Shown here: positions 55,077 through 64,000 of the stretch, one piece after another | Position numbering within the stretch: the first letter of the stretch is position 1 | Layout of the letters: the number at the start of each line of letters is the position of its first letter | NCBI RefSeq assembly: GCF_011947285.1 | Contig: NZ_JAAOZT010000009.1 | Location: forward strand, 62,001-126,000 | Reading direction: 5' to 3' | DNA length: 64,000 bases | From: Glaciimonas immobilis | GTDB lineage: Bacteria > Pseudomonadota > Gammaproteobacteria > Burkholderiales > Burkholderiaceae_D | Made by a program: the position numbers and the translations under genes | The notes under the pieces: generated by a model | Database searches by the model: none | Seen by the model: the letters and a program-made list of their open reading frames with translations, nothing else | What the model was told of the DNA's origin: nothing

Positions 55077-55847
55077 ATGGCAAAAATTTTCTGCGTCGCC
55101 AATCAAAAAGGCGGAGTCGGCAAGACCACTACCGCTGTCAATCTGGCGGCTGGTTTGGCCCAGTTAAACCAACGCGTCTTGTTGGCTGATCTGGATCCAC
55201 AAGGTAATGCGACGATGGGTGCTGGCATCAATAAGGCAACCTTGAAGGAAACTATCTACGAGGTTTTACTCGGGATGTCGGATATCAAAAGCGTTCGCGT
55301 GGTGTCCGAAACCGGCAACTTCGATGTACTCCCGGCCAACCGCGAACTAGCGGGTGCCGAAGTAGAAATGGTCGATCTTGAGAACCGTGAAAAGCGTCTT
55401 AAGAATGCAATGGCGAGTATCGCGGACGAATACGATTTTATCCTGATTGATTGTCCCCCAGCGCTGTCGTTACTGACACTCAATGGGCTGTGCGCAGCCA
55501 ATGGCGTGATCATCCCGATGCAGTGCGAATATTACGCGCTCGAAGGTTTATCGGACTTGGTCAACACCATCAAAAAAGTACACGCCAATTTGAATACCGA
55601 CCTAAAAATAATCGGTTTATTGCGCGTCATGTTCGACCCGCGTATGACGTTGTCGCAACAGGTGTCAGCAGAACTCGAACAACACTTTGGCGATAAGGTT
55701 TTCAAGACGGTCATTCCTCGCAACGTGCGCCTGGCCGAAGCGCCATCGTACGGAATGCCGGGGGTGTGCTTTGATCCCGCCTCCAAAGGTGCACAAGCCT
55801 ATATCGCGTTTGGTGCCGAGATGGTTGAGCGCATCAAGTCGATGTGA
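55077..55847 (+). CDS. parA: Chromosome partitioning ATPase ParA (Soj)
   Basis: This 256-residue ATPase has the deviant Walker A NQKGGVGKTTTAVNLAAGLA, Walker A' region LLADLDPQGNATMGAG and LIDCPPALSLLTLNGL. It lacks the N-terminal HTH of plasmid ParA types, so it is the chromosomal Soj form. With ParB it moves the origin domain bearing the parS sites near 50 kb. parB follows after 34 bases. Confidence 0.96.
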   Translation: MAKIFCVANQKGGVGKTTTAVNLAAGLAQLNQRVLLADLDPQGNATMGAGINKATLKETIYEVLLGMSDIKSVRVVSETGNFDVLPANRELAGAEVEMVDLENREKRLKNAMASIADEYDFILIDCPPALSLLTLNGLCAANGVIIPMQCEYYALEGLSDLVNTIKKVHANLNTDLKIIGLLRVMFDPRMTLSQQVSAELEQHFGDKVFKTVIPRNVRLAEAPSYGMPGVCFDPASKGAQAYIAFGAEMVERIKSM

Positions 55848-55881
55848 TTGAAGACAGTGTAATTGGCAAGGTAAATACATT

Positions 55882-56781
55882 ATGGTTACGAAAAAATCAA
55901 AAGGTTTGGGGCGCGGGCTGGATGCGTTGTTAGGCGGTTCAACAGACATTACCGAAGCGGTGCCTGTTGTCGCCGGAGCGCCATCGGTGTTGCCGGTGAT
56001 CGTGATGCAAGCGGGTAAGTATCAGCCGCGCACCCGCATGGACGAAGGTGCGTTAAGCGAGCTTGCAGCATCAATAAGAGAGCAGGGCTTGCTCCAGCCG
56101 ATTTTGGTGCGGCCAATTGCCTTGCGCAATGGTGCTCAACACTACGAAATTATCGCTGGTGAACGCCGTTTTAGAGCGGCGCAAATTGCGGGCCTGAGCG
56201 AAGTACCGGTGTTGGTCAAGGATGTCGACGACCAGACTACCGCTGCGATGGCGCTGATTGAGAATATCCAGCGCGAGGATTTGAATCCGCTGGAAGAGGC
56301 GCAAGGAATTCATCGTCTGATCACCGATTTCGATTTTACGCACGAAAAAGCGGCTTTGGCGGTAGGGCGCTCCCGCAGTGCCGTTTCCAATCTGTTGCGC
56401 CTGCTGAATCTTGCCAAGCCGGTTCAAACCATGTTGATGGCAGGTGATATCGATATGGGTCATGCGCGCGCGTTATTGGCAGTGGATGCGGCCACGCAAA
56501 TCACTCTGGCAAATCAGGTGGTAGCAAAACGGATGTCGGTACGCGACGCAGAAAAGCTGGTTACGCGGACCACCACGGAACAAAATTCGATCACGCGCCC
56601 TCACGGCAAGGGAAAGGAAAAGTCCCGTGACATTACGCGCTTAGAGGAAGAGTTGTCGGATATGTTGGCGACACTGGTCACGATCAAAACTGGCGCAAAA
56701 AATCGGGGACAGCTTATTATCGATTTTTCCGACCTGGATACGCTGGATGGCCTGATCGCCAGATTGCGTGATCCGGAATAA
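55882..56781 (+). CDS. parB: Chromosome partitioning protein ParB (Spo0J)
   Basis: This 299-residue protein has the ParB start KKSKGLGRGLDALLGG, the CTPase/ParB-N motif EIIAGERRFRAAQIAGLSEV, ALIENIQREDLNPLEEAQGI and the HTH AALAVGRSRSAVSNLLRLLN. It loads at parS and slides along DNA as a CTP clamp. Its own likely sites are the three parS sequences at 49.7-50.7 kb. Confidence 0.97.
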   Translation: MVTKKSKGLGRGLDALLGGSTDITEAVPVVAGAPSVLPVIVMQAGKYQPRTRMDEGALSELAASIREQGLLQPILVRPIALRNGAQHYEIIAGERRFRAAQIAGLSEVPVLVKDVDDQTTAAMALIENIQREDLNPLEEAQGIHRLITDFDFTHEKAALAVGRSRSAVSNLLRLLNLAKPVQTMLMAGDIDMGHARALLAVDAATQITLANQVVAKRMSVRDAEKLVTRTTTEQNSITRPHGKGKEKSRDITRLEEELSDMLATLVTIKTGAKNRGQLIIDFSDLDTLDGLIARLRDPE

Positions 56782-57147
56782 TGGCTAAAAAAGATCTGCG
56801 AATAATGGTCATGTAAAGAATGCACCTAAAATTTTGTGTGAACTGGCAAATCGCATAAAAAGATCAGCTATTTGTAAGGTGGGATTGATACACTGTAGAT
56901 GATGTACAGCAATCTTTGGTGAGGCAGCGTTGGCGATTAATTCCCAGAAATGGTGCATCGAAGAATTTATGCTGCATTGCGGAAGGCTTTTGAGTGTTGT
57001 AAAACAATATATAAGCTTATGATTTTGTTGCAAAAGTTTGACGAAAACAACAGCCTGATCGTATAATCCGCGGGTTTCTAAAATTGCCGTAAGCGCACCT
57101 TTGTGACGCACGGTATTGCACTAGGTATCGCACAACTGGGGATCGAT
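56782..57147. other. Leader region of the atp operon
   Basis: No gene is supported between parB and atpI. The region carries the promoter listed below. An atpI frame open from 57103 is not preferred. Confidence 0.4.
57038..57067 (+). promoter_or_regulatory. Sigma-70-type promoter of the atp operon
   Basis: TTGACG and TATAAT are separated by 18 bases and lie 80 bases before the atpI start. Both boxes are close to consensus. Confidence 0.7.
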
Positions 57148-57492
57148 ATGTTGCGTATTGTTCTTCTGCAATTTATCGTCACCGTGGTTGTGGCTGGCGT
57201 GGCAGCATTATTGGGTGGTATGCCGGGATTTATTTCTGCGCTGCTTGGTGGGTTATGTTGCGCTGTGCCAAACGGTTTATTTGCATTACGCCTTTTTTTC
57301 AGCGCAAGAAAACCTGGCGGCGCTAATCCGATATCTTTTTTTATCGGCGAGTTTATCAAAATTGCTACGACGGTTGCGCTCTTGGGCGCAGTTGTTTGGT
57401 TGTATCACGGTGTTAACTGGCTGGCATTTGTCGTCAGCTTCATCGTGGTGCTGAAAAGTTACTTTATCTTACTATTTAGACGCCAATTATGA
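57148..57492 (+). CDS. atpI: ATP synthase assembly protein AtpI
   Basis: This 114-residue membrane protein from ATG 57148 ([20 protein letters not shown]) has four hydrophobic segments and the AtpI motif [13 protein letters not shown]. It helps assemble the c-ring. ATG 57148 has GGGG upstream and fits the family; the longer frame from GTG 57103 does not. Its stop overlaps the atpB start (ATGA). Confidence 0.88.
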   Translation: MLRIVLLQFIVTVVVAGVAALLGGMPGFISALLGGLCCAVPNGLFALRLFFSARKPGGANPISFFIGEFIKIATTVALLGAVVWLYHGVNWLAFVVSFIVVLKSYFILLFRRQL

Positions 57493-58316
57493 CTGCAGCT
57501 GGAATCGACGGACCACTCACCCCCTCAGAATATATTGTCCATCACCTCGGACATCTTTCAACAGGCCACCAAAGTAAAATTGTTGATTTTTCAATCATCA
57601 ATATTGATACCGTTTTCTGGTCGGTTTTTGCCGGTGTAATTGGTTGCCTGTTAATGTTTATCGCAGCACGTAGCGCAACTGCTGGTGTGCCGGGACGTTT
57701 TCAGGCTTTCGTCGAAATGATGGTCGAGATGGTTGAGAACCAGTCGAAAGAGATCGTTCACGGCGATCGCAGCTTTATCGCGCCGCTCGCGTTGACCGTC
57801 TTCGTCTGGGTTGCGTTGATGAACTCCCTCGATTTCCTGCCAGTCGATATGTTTTCCAGTTTCTTCCAGCTGGTTGGCCTGGATGGCATCATTTCACACC
57901 ATCGTGCTGTGCCAACTGCCGATTTGAACGGCACCATGGGAATCGCCCTGGGCGTACTGGTACTGATGCTGTACTACAGTGTCAAAATCAAGGGCATTGG
58001 TGGCTTTGTGCATGAATTGCTGGCGGCACCGTTCGGTATCTGGCTCGCCCCTTTCAACCTGCTGTTAAACCTGATTGAATTCGCTGCAAAAACCGTATCT
58101 CTGGGGATGCGACTGTTCGGCAATATGTACGCCGGCGAATTGTTGTTCCTGTTGATTGCATTGCTGGGTTCGGCCGCGACCACTTTCGGTTTCGTCGGAC
58201 ACGTAATTGCCGGTTCGATCTGGGCGATTTTCCATATCTTGATCGTGTTGTTGCAAGCATTTATTTTTATGATGCTGACGCTGGTCTACATCGGCCAGGC
58301 GCACGAAAAACATTAA
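57489..58316 (+). CDS. atpB: ATP synthase Fo subunit a
   Basis: This 275-residue membrane protein carries the essential Arg in [20 protein letters not shown] and [14 protein letters not shown] before it. It forms the proton half-channels beside the c-ring. Gene order atpIBEFHAGD follows the standard operon. Confidence 0.97.
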   Translation: MTAAGIDGPLTPSEYIVHHLGHLSTGHQSKIVDFSIINIDTVFWSVFAGVIGCLLMFIAARSATAGVPGRFQAFVEMMVEMVENQSKEIVHGDRSFIAPLALTVFVWVALMNSLDFLPVDMFSSFFQLVGLDGIISHHRAVPTADLNGTMGIALGVLVLMLYYSVKIKGIGGFVHELLAAPFGIWLAPFNLLLNLIEFAAKTVSLGMRLFGNMYAGELLFLLIALLGSAATTFGFVGHVIAGSIWAIFHILIVLLQAFIFMMLTLVYIGQAHEKH

Positions 58317-58416
58317 GATTTGGGTCGTTTGCGTCCACCGGAAACCTCCGGATTCGGGCGCAACAGGCGACCTCCCACATCGGTTCTGGTAGGTTTCGTA
58401 GTATTTGTTTTTTTGA

Positions 58417-58701
<285 letters not shown>

Positions 58702-58773
58702 TTCGGGCACCATAGCCGATTCTCATTTTGCTGAAAATATTTCAGCACACGTTATTCTGAGAAGGAAATTACC

Positions 58774-59244
58774 GTGAACTTAAATGCAACATTGTTTGCG
58801 CAGTTCGTGGTCTTCTTTATCCTCGCCGGCTTCACGATGAAATTCGTGTGGCCGCCGTTGATGAAAGCGCTCGATGAGCGTACCAAGAAGATTGCGGACG
58901 GCCTCGCAGCCGCTGATCGCGGCAAGGCAGATCTGGCAGCCTCTGAAAAGCGGGTACAGGCAGAACTGGCCACTGCGCGCGACGAAGGTCAGAAGCGTAT
59001 TGGCGAAGCTGAAAAACGTGCTCAGTTGATTATTGAGGAAGCCAAAAAAACGGCTTCGGAAGAAGCAGCGCGCATTGTTATTAATGCTAAGGCAGATGCA
59101 GATCAGCAAGTAACTAAAGCGCGTGAAGGTTTGCGCAATGAAGTTGCTACGCTGGCTGTTAAAGGCGCAGAACAGATCCTGAAGCGCGAAGTCAACGCAG
59201 CGGCACATGCCGATTTGTTGAATCAACTGAAAACAGAGCTGTAA
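58774..59244 (+). CDS. atpF: ATP synthase Fo subunit b
   Basis: This 156-residue protein has one N-terminal membrane helix ([20 protein letters not shown]) and a long charged coiled coil ([20 protein letters not shown] and on) forming the peripheral stalk. The start is GTG at 58774 with AAGGAAA upstream. Confidence 0.96.
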   Translation: MNLNATLFAQFVVFFILAGFTMKFVWPPLMKALDERTKKIADGLAAADRGKADLAASEKRVQAELATARDEGQKRIGEAEKRAQLIIEEAKKTASEEAARIVINAKADADQQVTKAREGLRNEVATLAVKGAEQILKREVNAAAHADLLNQLKTEL

Positions 59245-59246
59245 TC

Positions 59247-59780
59247 ATGGCTGAAATCGCAACGATTGCCCGCCCTTACGCAGATGCGCTGTTCCGAGTA
59301 GCCAAATCACAAGATTTGGCTGCATGGTCTGGTTTGATCATTGAGATGGCGCAAGTTGCCGCGCATCCGGATGTTCAGGCCCTGGCGCGTAATCCTGCGG
59401 TGTCACATCAGCAAGTTACTGACATCTTTCTAGCGTTGTTGAAGTCACCACTGACTGCCGAAGCCAAAAACTTTGTCACCACATTGGTTGCCAACGGTCG
59501 TTTGATAGCATTGCCAGAAATCGCTGAGCAATTCCACGTGCTGAAAAATGCCGAGGAAGGTGCCGCCGATGTTGAAATCACCAGTGCTTTTGAACTATCT
59601 GCAGCACAAGTGCAAGAACTGCTGGTCACGTTGGAAAAGAAATTCGGTCGCAAGCTCAACCCTGCTGTCACTGTGGACAGTACGCTAATTGGTGGAGTGC
59701 GCGTGATAGTTGGCGACGAAGTGCTGGACACATCGGTACGCGCCAAGCTGCAACAGTTGCATGTCGCGATAGCGGCGTAA
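59247..59780 (+). CDS. atpH: ATP synthase F1 subunit delta
   Basis: This 177-residue protein has the family opening [17 protein letters not shown] and the C-terminal [20 protein letters not shown]. It joins F1 to the b-subunit stalk. It starts two bases after the atpF stop. Confidence 0.96.
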   Translation: MAEIATIARPYADALFRVAKSQDLAAWSGLIIEMAQVAAHPDVQALARNPAVSHQQVTDIFLALLKSPLTAEAKNFVTTLVANGRLIALPEIAEQFHVLKNAEEGAADVEITSAFELSAAQVQELLVTLEKKFGRKLNPAVTVDSTLIGGVRVIVGDEVLDTSVRAKLQQLHVAIAA

Positions 59781-59913
59781 GACATTGCGGTAACAACCGC
59801 GACAGCTAAACTATAGCAACTGCACGGCTACAAATAGTCAGTGCATTCATTGCGTCGAACTGAGTGGCCCGAGTCCTTAGCGTAAGCCAAAGAGAAAAAT
59901 TTTAGGAGTTAGT

Positions 59914-61455
59914 ATGCAACTCAACGCGTCTGAAATCAGCGAACTGATCAAGAGCCGGATTCAAGGCCTTGGCGACACCGCTGAGATTCGAAATCAAGGC
60001 ACGGTTATCTCCGTGTCCGACGGTATCTGCCGCATTCATGGTCTGTCTGACGTGATGCAAGGTGAGATGCTGGAATTCCCAGGCAATACATTTGGTCTGG
60101 CATTGAATCTGGAACGTGACTCTGTCGGCGCCGTTATTCTGGGCGACTTCGAGCACATTTCCGAAGGCGACATCGTTAAATGTACGGGTCGTATTCTGGA
60201 AGTCCCGATCGGTCCTGAACTACGTGGCCGTGTGGTCAATGCGCTGGGTCAGCCAATTGACGGCAAAGGCCCGGTCAACGCCAAGTTGACAGCACCGATC
60301 GAAAAAATTGCGCCAGGCGTTATTGCCCGTCAATCTGTTTCCGAGCCGATGCAAACCGGTATCAAGTCAATTGACTCGATGGTCCCGATTGGTCGCGGTC
60401 AACGTGAACTGATCATTGGTGATCGTCAAACTGGTAAGACTGCCGTCGCGATTGATGCCATCATCAATCAAAAGGGTCAAAACGTTACATGTATCTATGT
60501 GGCGATTGGTCAAAAAGCGTCTTCGATCAAAAACATCGTACGTTCATTAGAAACACACGGCGCGATGGAATACACGATCGTTGTCGCCGCATCAGCTTCT
60601 GAGTCGGCCGCGATGCAATTCGTCTCGCCTTACTCCGGTTGCGCGATGGGCGAATACTTCCGTGACCGTGGCGAAGATGCACTGATCGTTTATGACGATT
60701 TGTCCAAGCAAGCTGTCGCGTACCGTCAGGTATCGTTGCTGCTGCGTCGTCCACCAGGTCGTGAAGCGTATCCCGGCGATGTGTTTTACCTCCACAGCCG
60801 TTTGTTAGAGCGCGCAGCACGCGTGAACCCAGCATATGTCGAAGCTTTCACCAAAGGTGAAGTCAAGGGCAAAACTGGTTCATTGACTGCTTTGCCGATC
60901 ATTGAAACACAAGCTGGTGACGTTTCTGCATTCGTTCCAACCAACGTTATTTCGATCACTGACGGCCAGATTTTCCTGGAAACGTCGTTGTTCAACGCTG
61001 GTATTCGTCCTGCAATTAACGCTGGTATTTCGGTATCGCGCGTTGGTGGTGCTGCACAGACTAAAGTTATCAAGAACTTGTCCGGTGGTATTCGTACCGA
61101 CTTGGCACAGTATCGTGAGTTGGCTGCGTTTGCGCAGTTTGCTTCTGATCTGGATGCGGCAACCCGCAAGCAACTTGATCGCGGTGCACGTGTGACTGAA
61201 CTGTTGAAGCAAGCGCAATACTCGCCACTGCCGATTTCACTGATGGCAGTAACGTTGTTCGCGGTCAACAAAGGTTTCATGGATGATATTGAAGTGAAGA
61301 AATTGCTGCCATTTGAATCGGCTTTGCATGACTTCATGAAAACCAGCCACGCACCATTGTTGCAAAAGATCGAAGAAACCAAGCAACTCGACAAAGATGC
61401 TGAAGCTGCGTTGTCTGCTGCAGTTGCTGATTTCAAAAAATCCGACGCGTATTAA
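59914..61455 (+). CDS. atpA: ATP synthase F1 subunit alpha
   Basis: This 513-residue protein has P-loop [16 protein letters not shown], the arginine-finger region [20 protein letters not shown] and the family N-terminus [15 protein letters not shown]. It carries the non-catalytic nucleotide sites of F1. Ribosome site AGGAG lies upstream. Confidence 0.98.
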   Translation: MQLNASEISELIKSRIQGLGDTAEIRNQGTVISVSDGICRIHGLSDVMQGEMLEFPGNTFGLALNLERDSVGAVILGDFEHISEGDIVKCTGRILEVPIGPELRGRVVNALGQPIDGKGPVNAKLTAPIEKIAPGVIARQSVSEPMQTGIKSIDSMVPIGRGQRELIIGDRQTGKTAVAIDAIINQKGQNVTCIYVAIGQKASSIKNIVRSLETHGAMEYTIVVAASASESAAMQFVSPYSGCAMGEYFRDRGEDALIVYDDLSKQAVAYRQVSLLLRRPPGREAYPGDVFYLHSRLLERAARVNPAYVEAFTKGEVKGKTGSLTALPIIETQAGDVSAFVPTNVISITDGQIFLETSLFNAGIRPAINAGISVSRVGGAAQTKVIKNLSGGIRTDLAQYRELAAFAQFASDLDAATRKQLDRGARVTELLKQAQYSPLPISLMAVTLFAVNKGFMDDIEVKKLLPFESALHDFMKTSHAPLLQKIEETKQLDKDAEAALSAAVADFKKSDAY

Positions 61456-61484
61456 TTCTCTGGGGCTATAAGGAGTAATAACTC

Positions 61485-62357
61485 ATGGCTACAGGCAAAG
61501 AGATACGCGGCAAGATCAAGAGCGTAGAAAATACGAAGAAGATTACCAAGGCGATGGAAATGGTCGCGGCGTCCAAAATGCGTAAAGCGCAGGAACGGAT
61601 GCTGGCGGCGCGTCCCTACAGTGAGAAGATTCGTAATATTGCTTCTAACTTGTCGCAAGCGAATCCGGAATACACGCATCCGTTCATGTCTAAGCAGGAC
61701 ACTGCCAAGACGGTTGGTTTTATCGTTGTCACAACCGATAAAGGTTTGTGCGGTGGTATGAACACCAACTCCTTGCGTCTGGTCACTGCCAAAATGCGTG
61801 AACTGGAAACTGCGGGTAATCAGATTCAAGCAGTCGCCATTGGTAATAAAGGCCTGGGTTTTCTGAATCGGGTCGGCGCAAAAGTCGTATCGCACGTGGT
61901 GCAACTGGGTGATACCCCACATCTGGACAAATTAATTGGCCCGGTCAAGGTATTGCTGGATGCTTACGAAGAAGGTCGTCTGGATGCGGTGTACCTGGTG
62001 TACACCAAATTCATTAACACGATGAGACAGGAACCGAGACTGGAGCAATTGCTGCCCTTGTCCAGCGAGCGTCTTACGTCCGATAACGATGGTGCCCACG
62101 CGTGGGATTACATCTATGAACCGGACGTACAAAGTGTGATTGACGATTTGCTGCTGCGCTACGTTGAAACGCTGATTTACCAGGCGGTTGCAGAAAACAT
62201 GGCATCTGAACAATCAGCGCGGATGGTCGCAATGAAGTCGGCAAGCGACAATGCCGGTAACGTGATTGGTGAGTTGAAGTTGGTTTACAACAAAACTCGT
62301 CAGGCTGCGATTACCAAGGAATTGTCGGAAATCGTTTCCGGTGCGGCGGCTGTTTAG
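61485..62357 (+). CDS. atpG: ATP synthase F1 subunit gamma
   Basis: This 290-residue protein forms the central shaft. It has the two family ends: [31 protein letters not shown] at the start and [35 protein letters not shown] at the end. Confidence 0.97.
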   Translation: MATGKEIRGKIKSVENTKKITKAMEMVAASKMRKAQERMLAARPYSEKIRNIASNLSQANPEYTHPFMSKQDTAKTVGFIVVTTDKGLCGGMNTNSLRLVTAKMRELETAGNQIQAVAIGNKGLGFLNRVGAKVVSHVVQLGDTPHLDKLIGPVKVLLDAYEEGRLDAVYLVYTKFINTMRQEPRLEQLLPLSSERLTSDNDGAHAWDYIYEPDVQSVIDDLLLRYVETLIYQAVAENMASEQSARMVAMKSASDNAGNVIGELKLVYNKTRQAAITKELSEIVSGAAAV

Positions 62358-63975
<1,618 letters not shown>

Positions 63976-64000
63976 TCCATAACGATGTCGGCTACGCTTT

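Noticed and set aside
60786-61436. 216-codon minus-strand frame
   Set aside because: Antisense to atpA; Ser-rich shadow composition.

Overview
The window looks like a stretch of main chromosome from a betaproteobacterium of the order Burkholderiales, most like the Oxalobacteraceae (Collimonas, Glaciimonas, Herbaspirillum and Herminiimonas types). I infer this from the order mnmG, rsmG, parA, parB, atpIBEFHAGD, from the protein sequences and from moderate GC content. No database search was possible, so the genus is not fixed.

Layout: (1) Positions 1-4.5 kb are an accessory island edge. It holds a cut-off CD-NTase-like nucleotidyltransferase with a small partner, a ribbon-helix-helix protein with a truncated antidote, a higBA pair, an RHH-HTH fusion facing a ParE-like toxin, and a tyrosine recombinase remnant. 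(2) Positions 4.5-22 kb carry mixed genes: cho, an MFS pump with a divergent LysR, a second LysR with an extradiol dioxygenase, dodecin, a hipH-like kinase, a reduced minor pilin set (pilV, pilX, short pilY1), a one-domain asparaginase, a D-2-hydroxyacid dehydrogenase and pckG. (3) Positions 22-33.4 kb are central metabolism: a LysR, gluconate kinase with a divergent LacI-type regulator, an Lrp regulator divergent from a PutA that lacks its usual DNA-binding domain, and an AsmA-family protein.

(4) Positions 33.4-35.5 kb are a 2.1 kb gene-free, AT-rich region. It carries three co-oriented copies of an origin-like module: inverted DnaA box, GGGGATAA-type site, TTTTTTATCC, perfect DnaA box TTATCCACA, then DnaA-trio-like repeats and a TATATA run. 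The spacing is nearly identical in the three copies. This is the best candidate for the chromosomal origin, yet dnaA and rpmH do not flank it. (5) Positions 35.5-42.5 kb encode a GMC oxidoreductase and a complete branched-chain-amino-acid-type ABC importer. (6) Positions 42.8-49.5 kb, on the minus strand, are a Fur-controlled haem uptake operon (hmuRSTUV). (7) Positions 49.7-57 kb are the origin-proximal housekeeping block: three parS sites around a TSUP permease, then mnmG, rsmG, a lipocalin, a LysE-type exporter, parA and parB. (8) From 57.1 kb to the end lies the F1Fo ATP synthase operon, which leaves the window just after atpD.

The parS cluster, its cognate parAB and the origin-like modules lie within about 22 kb of each other, as expected for an origin domain. 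The haem and ABC-importer clusters sit between the origin-like region and the parS/mnmG block. The most notable items are the triplicated origin-like region without adjacent dnaA, the parS cluster, the island with several broken or fused toxin-antitoxin parts, and the phased operator-like repeats before hipH.
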